DNA from: Amycolatopsis arida
GTDB taxonomy: Bacteria; Actinomycetota; Actinomycetes; Mycobacteriales; Pseudonocardiaceae
Length of the DNA stretch: 64,000 nucleotides
Direction of reading: 5' to 3'
Assembly (NCBI RefSeq): GCF_900115565.1
Contig: NZ_FOWW01000009.1
Coordinates: 186,001-250,000, forward strand
Shown: positions 38,901 to 47,191 of the stretch, one piece after another
Layout of the letters: the number at the start of each line of letters is the position of its first letter
How positions within the stretch are numbered: position 1 is the first letter of the stretch
The notes under the pieces: generated by a model
Told to the model about the DNA's origin: nothing
The model's database searches: none
The model's input: only the letters and a program-made list of their open reading frames with translations
Program-made: the position numbers and the translations under genes

Positions 38901-39498
38901 CGGTGGTCTCCACGGTGATCGACGCGATCACCGGCACCCGCCGCCCCTCGGCGGCCATCGCCCGGTGCGCGGCGATGATCGACGCCTTGGTCTGCAGGAT
39001 GTCCTGTGTGGTCTCCACGATGATCGCGTCCGCCCCGCCGGCGAGCAGGCCGCGCACCTCCTCGACGTAGGCGTCGCGCAGGGTGCTGAACGGGGCGTGG
39101 CCCAGGGTGGGCAGCTTGGTGCCGGGGCCGACCGAGCCGAGCACGAACCGGGGCCGGTCGGGGGTGGCGAACTCGTCGGCCACCTCGCGGGCCAGCCGTG
39201 CGCCGGCCTCGGCCAGCTCGACGATGCGGTCGGCGATGTCGTACTCGGCGAGGTTGGCGAAGTTCGCGCCGAAGGTGTTGGTCTCCACGGCGTCGGCGCC
39301 GGCCTCGAGGTAGCCGCGGTGAATCCCCCGGACGACATCCGGTCGGGTGATATTGAGGATCTCGTTGCAGCCCTCGAGCCCGGCGAAGTCGTCCAGCGAC
39401 AGGTCGTGCGACTGCAGTGCCGTGCCCATCGCACCATCGGCGACCACGACACGGGAGGTGAGGGCGTCGAGCAGCGGCGACGAGATCCGTTTGGGCAT
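35929..39498 (-). CDS. metH: Cobalamin-dependent methionine synthase MetH
   Basis: 1189-residue modular enzyme transferring methyl from methyltetrahydrofolate via cobalamin to homocysteine. Homocysteine domain (about 1-320): VVADGAMGTALQ, GLNCATGP and GGCCGTT zinc cysteines. Pterin domain (about 350-610): IGERTNANGSKAF. Cobalamin cap and Rossmann domain (about 635-870): GDVHDIGKNLVDIIL with the lower-ligand His. C-terminal SAM-binding reactivation domain (about 990-1189): RPDAPERTRFTFPRQ and GYGACPDLEDRAKI. ATG 39498 has TAGGCT 7 nt upstream (leaderless), leaving no room for a cobalamin riboswitch. Same order as Rv2124c. Confidence 0.96.
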   Translation of the reverse strand: MPKRISSPLLDALTSRVVVADGAMGTALQSHDLSLDDFAGLEGCNEILNITRPDVVRGIHRGYLEAGADAVETNTFGANFANLAEYDIADRIVELAEAGARLAREVADEFATPDRPRFVLGSVGPGTKLPTLGHAPFSTLRDAYVEEVRGLLAGGADAIIVETTQDILQTKASIIAAHRAMAAEGRRVPVIASITVETTGTMLLGTEVGAALQALEPLGIDMIGLNCATGPAEMSEHLRQLAKHAPVPLSVMPNAGLPELGPNGAVYPLDPDGLAEALTGFVREFGVGLVGGCCGTTDEHIRRLAEAVADLRAPERSPRFEPGVSSLYQAVPFEQDASVLMIGERTNANGSKAFREAMLAGRYEDCVEIAREQTRDGAHMLDLCVDYVGRDGSADMAELASRLATASTLPIMLDSTEVDVLRTGLEHLGGRCAVNSVNYEDGDGPESRFANVMSLVREFGAAVVALTIDEEGQARTAEKKVAIASRLIEDITGNWGLRASDIIVDTLTFTICTGQEESRRDAIETIEAIRELKRRHPDVQTTLGVSNVSFGLNGAARQVLNSVFLHECVEAGLDTAIVHASKILPIARIPEEQREVALDLVYDRRREGYDPLQTLMALFEGKTAASSKESRAAELAALPLFERLERRIVDGERNGLEADLDAALTEKPALEIINDTLLSGMKTVGELFGSGQMQLPFVLQSAEVMKTAVAHLEPHIEQDSEGPEGNRGKGRIVLATVKGDVHDIGKNLVDIILSNNGYEVVNLGIKQPITAILDAAEENGADAIGMSGLLVKSTVIMKENLEEMNSRGVATRWPVLLGGAALTRSYVENDLTEVYLGEVRYARDAFEGLRLMDAVMAAKRGESPLIDEEAERKRAERRARRERSLRIAEARRARRDDAEEAPARSDVATDVPLPTPPFWGTRVVKGVPVADYAAMLDERATFMGQWGLKGARGGAGPSYEELVETEGRPRLRYWLDRLATDGVLAHAAVVYGYFPAHAEGDDLVVLTEPRPDAPERTRFTFPRQKRDRRLCLADFFRPRELAVATGEVDVVPLSLVTMGQPIADYANDLFARDAYRDYLEVHGLGVQLTEALAEYFHRRIRQELRFPGGGVLADEDPAEIEEFFKLGYRGARFSLGYGACPDLEDRAKIVDLLEPERIGVKLSEEFQLHPEQSTDAIVAHHPEAKYFNT

Positions 39499-39551
39499 GT
39501 GTTCCAGCCTACGGTCCTGCGCCAGTCCCCCGGGGTCGTAGGCTGGCGGGT

Positions 39552-40472
39552 GTGACGCAGCCCCCCACGCACAACACAGCCGAGACAGCTCAGAAGGGTC
39601 ACGCTCCGCAACCGGCCGGCCCGCCGGATCCGTCCCCGGCCGAGGAGAAACCGGTCATGGTGGTGGCGTTCGAGGGCTGGAACGACGCGGGAGACGCGGC
39701 GAGCACCGCGGTGGAGCACCTTCAGCTGAACTGGGACGCCGCGCCGCTGTCGGAGCTCGACCCCGACGACTACTACGACTTCCAGGTCAGCCGGCCGACG
39801 GTGCGGCTGGTCGACGGGGTGACCCGCCGGGTGGAGTGGCCGACGACGCGGCTGGCGGTGTGCCGCCCGCCGGGCGCCCGGCGGGACGTCGTGCTCGTCC
39901 AGGGGCCCGAGCCGAACATGCGGTGGCGGGCGTTCTGCCGGGAGCTGCTCGACCGCATGGAGCGGTTGCAGGTCTCCACGGTCGTCACGCTGGGTGCGCT
40001 GCTGGCCGACACCGCCCACACCCGGCCGGTGCCGGTCACCGGAACGGCGTACGACGCCTCGGCCGCCGCTCGATTCGGCCTCGAGCGCAGCCGCTACCAG
40101 GGCCCCACCGGGATCATAGGAGTGCTGCAGGACGCGTGCGTCCAGGCCGGCATCCCGGCGGTGTCGGTGTGGGCCGCCGTGCCGCACTACGTGTCCCACC
40201 CACCGTCGCCCAAGGCCACCCTGGCGCTGCTGCACAAGCTCGAGGACGTGCTCGACATCGAGATCCCGCTCGGCGCGCTGCCGGAGCAGGCCGAGCAGTG
40301 GCAGCACACGGTGAGCGAGATGGCCGCCGAGGACGACGAGATCAGCGAGTACGTGCGCTCGCTCGAGGAGCGCGGGGACGCCGAGATCGAGCTCGACGAG
40401 GCCAGCGGGGACAAGATCGCCGCCGAGTTCGAGCGCTACCTCCGCCGCCGCCGGCCCGACACCGGCCGCTGA
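39552..40472 (+). CDS. PAC2 (proteasome assembly chaperone) family protein
   Basis: 306-residue protein of the PAC2 family. The family core begins at VMVVAFEGWNDAGDAASTAVEHL (about 35-57), followed by LVQGPEPNMRWRAFCRELLDRM, VTLGALLADTAHTRPVPVTGTA and TGIIGVLQDACVQAGIPAVSVWAAVPHYV. The C-terminal helix is Glu/Arg-rich. Eukaryotic PAC2 assists 20S assembly; a bacterial role is not established. Matches Rv2125 next to metH. GTG 39552 has TAGGCT 7 nt upstream; its promoter and the metH promoter face each other within 53 bp. Confidence 0.9.
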   Translation: MTQPPTHNTAETAQKGHAPQPAGPPDPSPAEEKPVMVVAFEGWNDAGDAASTAVEHLQLNWDAAPLSELDPDDYYDFQVSRPTVRLVDGVTRRVEWPTTRLAVCRPPGARRDVVLVQGPEPNMRWRAFCRELLDRMERLQVSTVVTLGALLADTAHTRPVPVTGTAYDASAAARFGLERSRYQGPTGIIGVLQDACVQAGIPAVSVWAAVPHYVSHPPSPKATLALLHKLEDVLDIEIPLGALPEQAEQWQHTVSEMAAEDDEISEYVRSLEERGDAEIELDEASGDKIAAEFERYLRRRRPDTGR

Positions 40473-40532
40473 CCCGCGAGTCCCACGCCGGAACCGCCGG
40501 CCGCGGTGGGTCCTCGGTTCGGGGTGCGCTGG

Positions 40533-41357
40533 CTAGAGGAGGCGGCGCAGCGGCACGGCTCCCCTGGCTCGGTTCCGCCACTCGCGCGGGTAACCGAGTG
40601 AGACCTCCTCGAACCGCACGCCGTCGCGGTGGGTGGTGCGCGGGATGTGCAGATGGCCGTACACGGCGATCTCGGCCCGGTAGCGCAGGTGCCAGTCCTC
40701 GGTCTCGGTGGTGCCGCACCACAGGGCGAACTCGGGCCAGCGCAGCGGCTCGGTCGGGTGCCGGTGCAGCGGCCAGTGCGAGACCAGGATCGTGCGGTGC
40801 TCGGCCGGGACCGCGGCCAGCCGTTTCTCACTGACCTCCAGCCGGTGCGCGCACCACTCGGCCCGGCCCGGATGCGGGTCCGGGTGCAGGAAGAACTCGT
40901 CGGTGCACACCACCCCGGCCTCGCGGGCGTGGTCGAGCGCCGCGGCCACCGGCAGCCCCTCGGTCTCCGGGACCCGCCAGCTGTAGTCGTAGAGCAGGAA
41001 CAGCGGCGCGATCGTCAGCGGCCGCCCGGCGTGCGGCCACACCGGGAACTCGTCCTCCGGGGTGAGGACGTCGAGCGCGCGGCAGCGGCGCACCAACTCC
41101 GCGTAGCGTTGCTCGCCGCGCGCCCGCACGGGGTCGCCGTCGGTGGTCCACAGCTCGTGGTTACCCGGCACCCAGACGACCTTCGCGAACCGTTCCCGCA
41201 GCATCGCCAGCGTGTCGGTGATCGCCGGCACCCGCTCCGCGACGTCCCCGGCGACGATCAGCCAGTCCTCCGGGGAGCTGGGGCGGATGGTGTCGACCAC
41301 CGGGCCGTTGCCGCGGTGCGTGACGTGCAGGTCGCTGGTGGCGTACAGATGGGGCAC
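40533..41357 (-). CDS. Calcineurin-like metallophosphoesterase
   Basis: 274-residue binuclear-metal phosphoesterase. Metal ligands in order: DLH in YATSDLHVTHRG, GDVAERV, GNHELW, HWPLHRHP and GHLH in IAVYGHLHIPRTT. Actinobacterial relatives often sit beside a phosphopantetheinyl transferase gene; here they do not. Start: GTG 41357 (VPHLYATSDLH) is chosen because TACCGT lies 7 nt upstream; GTG 41366 is in frame. The 5' 197 bp overlap the 3' end of the MFS frame in the same direction. Substrate unknown. Confidence 0.88.
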   Translation of the reverse strand: MPHLYATSDLHVTHRGNGPVVDTIRPSSPEDWLIVAGDVAERVPAITDTLAMLRERFAKVVWVPGNHELWTTDGDPVRARGEQRYAELVRRCRALDVLTPEDEFPVWPHAGRPLTIAPLFLLYDYSWRVPETEGLPVAAALDHAREAGVVCTDEFFLHPDPHPGRAEWCAHRLEVSEKRLAAVPAEHRTILVSHWPLHRHPTEPLRWPEFALWCGTTETEDWHLRYRAEIAVYGHLHIPRTTHRDGVRFEEVSLGYPREWRNRARGAVPLRRLL

Positions 41358-42576
41358 GCCGACCACGGTAGCGACCGGGCCCGAGGAGGATCACCGCGCC
41401 GGCGGCCACGTGCAGCGCGGCCTGCGCGAGCAGCAGCTGGGCCAGCCCGACGGCACCGGCGAGCGCGCCGGCCAGCTGCACGCCGGCGACCGTGCCCAGC
41501 GCCATGCCGGCCAACGCGCTGCTCAGCACCCGGCCGGTCAGGTGCGCCGCCGTCCCGGTCTGCAGCAGGGCCAGCAGCCCGGACACGGCGACCACACCCG
41601 GCGCGCCCACCGCGGCGAACAGTCCGATGTAGACCGGCAGCGCGGTGCTGAACTCCGGCATGGTCCAGATGACCGCGCTCAGTGCGCCGACGCTGAGCAC
41701 GCCGCCGCCGAGCAGCCGCGCCGGCGCGGCCCGGCGGGCCACGGTCGCCAGCGCCACCCCGGCGAGCAGCCCGCCGACCGCCTGCACCCCGCGCAGCATC
41801 CCGACCTCGGCCTCGCCTCCGCCGAGGACGTCGACGACGAAGAGCACGAACAGCACCAGGAACATGCCCTGCGCCACGGCCATGAGCACCAGCGCCACCC
41901 CGGCGAGCCGCAACGCGGGCCGGCGGACGAACGCGGCGAATCCGGCCAGCCACTCGCGTGGTGACCCGGGGCGGGCGGTCGAGGCCGTGGCGCCGGCGGC
42001 GCGGGTGGAGACCGGCGCGAACGGGCGGAGCAGCAGCGCGGCGGCGCCGGCGAGCAGCGCCAGGTAGGCCGCGACCAGCCAGCCGAGCCCCGCGGCGGCG
42101 AGCAGCAACCCGCCGAGTGCGCCGCCGGCGAACCGGGCGACCGCGGAGCCGACCCCGAGCAGCCCGTTCGCCGCGACCACCCGCTCCGGCCCGACCAGCT
42201 CCGGGACCAGCGCGCCGCGCGCCGGCTCGAACAGCGCCGCCAGCGCGGCCTGCGCGGTCAGCACCGCGTACACCACGGCCAGCACCCCACCGGCGCCGAG
42301 CAGGGGCAGCACCACCACCGCCTGCCCGACACACACCGCGCGGAGCAGGGCACGCCGGTTCCACCGGTCGGCCAGCACGCCGGCGACGGGACCGAGCAGC
42401 ACGGCCGGCAGCAGTCCCAGCATCAGCCCGGTGGCGGTGGCGACCGGGGAGCCGGTGCGCTGGTACACCAGCACCGGCAGGGCCACCTGCAGCATCCACT
42501 CCGCGGTCTCCGAGCCCAGCGCCGCCAGCCACAGCCGGGCGAACCCCGGTTGCCGCAGCGGTCCCCCGGCGGTCAC
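41161..42576 (-). CDS. MFS exporter, co-operonic with ArsR-type regulator
   Basis: 471-residue MFS transporter with about twelve helices; motif A is seen as GPVAGVLADRWNRRALL, and PEFSTALPVYIGLFAAVGAPG lies in the second half. It resembles macrolide-type exporters (MefA/MFS_3). GTG 42576 overlaps the stop of the ArsR-type regulator by 4 bp. Hydrophobic sequence ends at about AGAVILLGPGRYRG (residue 405); the last 65 codons are Arg/Gly-rich, antisense-like in composition, and overlap the metallophosphoesterase coding region. Either the frame genuinely overlaps or a frameshift removed an earlier stop. Confidence 0.82.
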   Translation of the reverse strand: MTAGGPLRQPGFARLWLAALGSETAEWMLQVALPVLVYQRTGSPVATATGLMLGLLPAVLLGPVAGVLADRWNRRALLRAVCVGQAVVVLPLLGAGGVLAVVYAVLTAQAALAALFEPARGALVPELVGPERVVAANGLLGVGSAVARFAGGALGGLLLAAAGLGWLVAAYLALLAGAAALLLRPFAPVSTRAAGATASTARPGSPREWLAGFAAFVRRPALRLAGVALVLMAVAQGMFLVLFVLFVVDVLGGGEAEVGMLRGVQAVGGLLAGVALATVARRAAPARLLGGGVLSVGALSAVIWTMPEFSTALPVYIGLFAAVGAPGVVAVSGLLALLQTGTAAHLTGRVLSSALAGMALGTVAGVQLAGALAGAVGLAQLLLAQAALHVAAGAVILLGPGRYRGRRAPSVRHQRPARHAPRQRPGGRHHPPQLPGGLADRRRGRRGAGAGDHRHAGDAAGTVREGRLGAG

Positions 42577-43160
42577 GCGCTCGACTCGCCGTCGGCGTCG
42601 ATCCGGAGGAACGCCCGCAGGCCGACGTGGACCGGCCGGGCGCCGGCCGGGACGTCGGCGCGCAGCGTGCCCACGTAGGGCCGGAGCAGCCGATCCACGG
42701 CGTCGACCAGCTCGGCCAGCTCGGCCGCGGTGACCCGCAGCGCGTAGGCGTTGAGCGCGGCCGCCTCCCGCCACTCGGCGGGCAACTCGTCCAGGGTGTC
42801 CAGATATCGCTGAGTGAGCTCCTGCTCCTGCCCGACCATCGCGCCGGTGGCGGCCAGCTGGGCACCGCGCACCGCGGGGTCCGCGGCCCACTCGCCCAGT
42901 TCGAGGCCGACCTGCCCGGCCCGCCACGGCCGCTCCCGGCCGCCCGCGCCGGCGTCCGGCTCCACCAGGCCGAACCGGGCGAGCTGGCGCAGGTGCCAGC
43001 TGCAGTTGGACGGCGTCGAGCCGACCGCCGTGGCGCACTCGCTGGCGGTGCGGGGGCCCGCCGACATCAGGTAGCTCAGCAGTGCCGCGCGCAGTGGATG
43101 GGCCAGTGCGCGCATCAGCTCGGCGTCCCGGACCCGCCGGCGCGGGGGTAGCTCGGCCAT
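42573..43160 (-). CDS. ArsR-family (winged helix) transcriptional regulator
   Basis: 195-residue regulator with an N-terminal winged helix: LMRALAHPLRAALLSYLMSAGPRTASECATAVGSTPSNCSWHLRQLARFGLVEPD (about 14-68, given in pieces: helix region AHPLRAALLSYL, recognition region TPSNCSWHLRQL). The C-terminal part is helical and has no clear metal-binding cysteines, so it may sense a drug. ATG 43160 follows AAGGAG at 6 nt; a 34-bp palindrome (43171-43204) lies right upstream and would cover the promoter. It is translationally coupled to the MFS exporter. Confidence 0.87.
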   Translation of the reverse strand: MAELPPRRRVRDAELMRALAHPLRAALLSYLMSAGPRTASECATAVGSTPSNCSWHLRQLARFGLVEPDAGAGGRERPWRAGQVGLELGEWAADPAVRGAQLAATGAMVGQEQELTQRYLDTLDELPAEWREAAALNAYALRVTAAELAELVDAVDRLLRPYVGTLRADVPAGARPVHVGLRAFLRIDADGESSA

Positions 43161-43170
43161 CGCGTCTCCT

Positions 43171-43204
43171 TGTGAAAGAACTCTTTCGAAAGTGTTCTTT
43201 CACA
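43171..43204. promoter_or_regulatory. 34-bp near-perfect palindrome, operator of ArsR-MFS operon
   Basis: Outer arms TGTGAAAGAAC and GTTCTTTCACA enclose CTTTCGAAAG; only one base pair of the 17 is mismatched. It begins 10 bp upstream of the regulator's ATG and is the most AT-rich block nearby. The inner and outer parts repeat the GAAAG/CTTTC theme, so two dimers could bind. Likely autoregulation of the exporter operon. Confidence 0.8.
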
Positions 43205-43227
43205 TCGTGCCGCCCCGGCAGCGTGCT

Positions 43228-43246
43228 GTCCAACTGTCAGCTGGAC
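43228..43246. promoter_or_regulatory. 19-bp palindrome between ArsR operator and ABC-F promoter
   Basis: Sequence GTCCAACTGTCAGCTGGAC, symmetric apart from one pair. It lies 20 bp upstream of the ABC-F -35 box. Its TGTCAGCTG half is also complementary to CAGCTGACA at 43311-43319, downstream of the promoter. Candidate activator or repressor site for the ABC-F gene. Confidence 0.45.
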
Positions 43247-43265
43247 CACACTCCGACAAAGGGGG

Positions 43266-43296
43266 TTGACTAACGCTACCCGAGTTGCATTAGACT
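43266..43296 (+). promoter_or_regulatory. Putative promoter of ABC-F gene
   Basis: TTGACT at 43266-43271 and TAGACT at 43291-43296 with 19 bp spacing resemble a sigma-70-type promoter. The predicted start, about 7 nt downstream, coincides with an ATG of a mini-ORF at 43306. This places the ABC-F gene behind a leader of about 115 nt. Confidence 0.55.
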
Positions 43297-43305
43297 GCGG
43301 GCATC

Positions 43306-43317
43306 ATGGACAGCTGA
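43306..43317 (+). CDS. Three-codon leader mini-ORF (Met-Asp-Ser)
   Basis: ATG GAC AGC TGA lies just downstream of the putative promoter and upstream of a terminator-like hairpin before the ABC-F gene. Short leader ORFs that stall ribosomes control several antibiotic-resistance ABC-F genes by attenuation. The call is inferential because a three-codon ORF can occur by chance. Confidence 0.35.
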   Translation: MDS

Positions 43318-43373
43318 CATCCGAGTCCGACCCGCGCCCGAGGCCCGTCGTGGTCGAGCCCCGCTCCCGCGAC

Positions 43374-43402
43374 GAACCTGCCCGGCGGGTTCCGCCCCTT
43401 TT
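43374..43402 (+). terminator. Terminator-like hairpin in ABC-F leader
   Basis: Stem GAACCTGC / G-C-G-GGTTC of eight pairs (43374-43381 with 43385-43392, one G-T pair), 3-nt loop, then CGCCCCTTTT with TTTT at 43399-43402. It ends about 15 nt before the ABC-F start codon. An upstream CGTCG can pair with CGACG that overlaps the left arm, giving a possible alternative fold. Confidence 0.5.
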
Positions 43403-43417
43403 CCTTCCGGACCGGTG

Positions 43418-45061
<1,644 letters not shown>

Positions 45062-45085
45062 AGTTCAGCGGCCGGCCGGCGCATC

Positions 45086-45180
45086 TCAGCACAGCGGGAC
45101 TCAGCACAGCGGGACTCAGCACAGCGGGACTCAGCACAGCGGGACTCAGCACAGCGGGACTCAGCACAGCGGGACTCAGC
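45086..45180. repeat. 15-bp tandem repeat, 6.3 copies, at mshC 3' end
   Basis: Six perfect units TCAGCACAGCGGGAC (45086-45175) plus a five-base remainder lie between the convergent ABC-F and mshC stops. On the minus strand each unit reads CTG-TGC-TGA-GTC-CCG; the first one is the mshC end CTG-CGC-TGA-GTC-CC, so the array duplicates the last codons and stop of mshC, in frame. No spacers, so not CRISPR. Confidence 0.95.
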
Positions 45181-46429
45181 GCAGGTCGACACCGAGCAGG
45201 GCGTCGACGGCGTCGCGCACCAGGGCGGGCGCGGCAGGGTCGGCCGCGTCGGCACCGCCCCGGCGGCGCAGGGCCTCGTCCACCCACGCGTCCACCGCCG
45301 CCAGCGCACCCGGGGTGTCGAGGTCGTCGGCGAGGTGGTCGCGCAGGCGGTCGACCACGGCCGCGGCGGGCGGCCCGGCCGGCAGGGCCACCGCCTCCCG
45401 CCACCGGGCCAGCCGGGTCAGCGCCCGGTCCAGCAGCTCGGCGGTCCACGCCCGATCGCCGCGATAGTGCCCGGCGAACAGCGCCAGCCGCACCGCCGAA
45501 GGGTCCACGCCGTCAGCCCGCAACCGGGACACGAACACCAGGTTGCCGCGCGACTTCGACATCTTCGCGCCGTCGAGGCCGATCATGCCGGCGTGCACGT
45601 AGTGCCGGGCGAACGGGTGCTCCCCGGACAGCGCCTCGGCGTGCGCGGCGCTGAACTCGTGGTGCGGGAACGCCAGGTCCGACCCGCCGCCCTGCACGTC
45701 GAAGCCCATGCCCAGCCGGTTCACCGCGATGGCGCTGCACTCGATGTGCCAGCCGGGCCGGCCGGGCCCGAGCTCGGACTCCCAGGACGGCTCACCGGGC
45801 CGTGCCGCGCGCCACAGCAACGCGTCCAGCGGGTGCCGCTTGCCCGCCCGGTCCGGGTCACCGCCCCGCTCGGCGAACAGGGTGGCCATCGTCTCGGCGT
45901 CGTAACCGGACTCGTAGCCGAACCGCCCGGTGGCCCGGTGGTCGAAGTAGACGTCCGGATACTCCTGGTCTTCGAGCCGGTACGCCGCGCCGCCGGCGAG
46001 CAGCTTGCCGATGACCTCGACGATCTCCGGGATGGTCTCCACCGCGCCGACGAAGTCCCGTGGCGGCAGCACCCGCAGCGCCTCCATGTCCTCCCGGAAC
46101 AGCGCGGTCTCCCGCATGCCGAGCACCACCCAGTCGTCCTGGTCCCGCTCGGCGCGCTCCAGCAGCGGGTCGTCGATGTCGGTGACGTTCTGCACGTAGT
46201 GGACCTCGTGCCCGGCGTCCAGCCAGAGCCGGTGCACGAGGTCGAACGCGAGGTAGGTGGCCGCGTGGCCGAGGTGGGTGGCGTCGTAGGGGGTGATGCC
46301 GCAGACGTACATCCGGGCGACCCGGCCCGGCGCGATGGGCCGCAGCTGTCCCGTCGCGGTGTCGTGGAGCCGGAGAGGTCGGGGTGTGCCGGGCACGCGG
46401 GGCGGGGAGGTGGAGGTCCAGGACTGCAT
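45176..46429 (-). CDS. mshC: Mycothiol ligase MshC
   Basis: 417-residue L-cysteine:1D-myo-inosityl glucosaminide ligase, cysteinyl-adenylate forming, fourth step of mycothiol synthesis. Cysteinyl-tRNA synthetase-like motifs: zinc ligand Cys in [20 protein letters not shown] (HIGH-like), [24 protein letters not shown], and KMSKSRGN (about 288-296). It lacks the anticodon-binding domain of true CysRS, and its length fits MshC. ATG 46429 has TAGTGT 6 nt upstream. Its 3' end runs into a 15-bp repeat array. Position resembles Rv2130c downstream of Rv2125. Confidence 0.95.
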   Translation of the reverse strand: MQSWTSTSPPRVPGTPRPLRLHDTATGQLRPIAPGRVARMYVCGITPYDATHLGHAATYLAFDLVHRLWLDAGHEVHYVQNVTDIDDPLLERAERDQDDWVVLGMRETALFREDMEALRVLPPRDFVGAVETIPEIVEVIGKLLAGGAAYRLEDQEYPDVYFDHRATGRFGYESGYDAETMATLFAERGGDPDRAGKRHPLDALLWRAARPGEPSWESELGPGRPGWHIECSAIAVNRLGMGFDVQGGGSDLAFPHHEFSAAHAEALSGEHPFARHYVHAGMIGLDGAKMSKSRGNLVFVSRLRADGVDPSAVRLALFAGHYRGDRAWTAELLDRALTRLARWREAVALPAGPPAAAVVDRLRDHLADDLDTPGALAAVDAWVDEALRRRGGADAADPAAPALVRDAVDALLGVDLR

Positions 46430-46498
46430 AGGTCAACACTAGGTGCCGCCGGCACGGGCGCGCCCGTCCCTCCCCGAGGTGGCCGGCGGTCAGTGGCG

Positions 46499-47104
46499 TC
46501 AGTCCGCCTTCGGTGGCTCCGCACCGGGGAAGGACGCCGACCACAGCATCGTCAGCCCGGCGGAGAGCTCCTCCGCGGTGGGCGCGCCGGCCGGGTCGAG
46601 CAGCCACTGGGTCGCCAACCCGTCGCAGATGGCGACGACGAAGCTGGCCACCGCCTCGCAGCGCGGGTCGTCCGGCCGCGCGTCCCCGCCCAGCGACTCG
46701 GCGACCAACCCGGCCACCTTCGCCCGCACCCGGCGGTACTGCTCGGCGAACTGCGCGCGCAGCGCCGGCGCGCGCTCGGCCTGCGCCAGCGCCTCCACGA
46801 AGGACAGCAGGAGGGCACGCTTGCCGGGCAGCCCCCGCAACAGCGAGGCCCACGCGACGCGGCCGCGCTCGATCGGCGAGGCGGCGGGGTCGGCCATGGC
46901 GGTCTCCGCCAGCTGCTCGGTCCACTCCTCGACCACCTCACCGATGGCCTCGTTGAGCAGCCCCTCCTTGGAGCCGAAGTGGTAGCCGATCGAGGCGAGG
47001 TTCGTGCCGGAGGCCGCCACCAGGTCGCGCGCGGTGATCCGCGCGTAGCCCTTCTCCTCCAGCAGGCGCCGCGCGGCGGCCAGCAAGTCGTCGCGATGAC
47101 CCAC
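46499..47104 (-). CDS. TetR-family regulator, divergent from P450
   Basis: 201-residue TetR protein. N-terminal HTH: DDLLAAARRLLEEKGYARIT then ARDLVAASGTNLASIGYHFGSKEGLL (recognition helix about 32-45). C-terminal ligand domain has TetR_C-type helices. GTG 47104 has TAGGCT 6 nt upstream. It faces the cytochrome P450 gene across 87 bp that contain the TATAC-N4-GTATA palindrome, so it probably represses both. Confidence 0.86.
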   Translation of the reverse strand: MGHRDDLLAAARRLLEEKGYARITARDLVAASGTNLASIGYHFGSKEGLLNEAIGEVVEEWTEQLAETAMADPAASPIERGRVAWASLLRGLPGKRALLLSFVEALAQAERAPALRAQFAEQYRRVRAKVAGLVAESLGGDARPDDPRCEAVASFVVAICDGLATQWLLDPAGAPTAEELSAGLTMLWSASFPGAEPPKAD

Positions 47105-47137
47105 CGGCCCAGCCTAGCCCGCACCCCTGGACACACC

Positions 47138-47159
47138 GTTCTATACGGGTGTATAAAAC
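47138..47159. promoter_or_regulatory. TetR operator, 22-bp palindrome
   Basis: GTTCTATAC and GTATAAAAC arms flank GGGT: core TATAC-GGGT-GTATA with outer GTT/AAC symmetric. It lies between divergent tetR and P450 genes, about 34 bp from the tetR start and 33 bp from the P450 start, so it can control both. Confidence 0.75.
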
Positions 47160-47191
47160 GCGTGTCTAGTGTCGACTCCCGGAGGTCCCCC

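Noticed and set aside
39499-39551. Cobalamin riboswitch before metH
   Set aside because: Only 53 bp separate metH from the divergent gene and the TAGGCT box indicates a leaderless transcript.
45086-45180. CRISPR-like array
   Set aside because: Units are contiguous without spacers and no cas genes are present.
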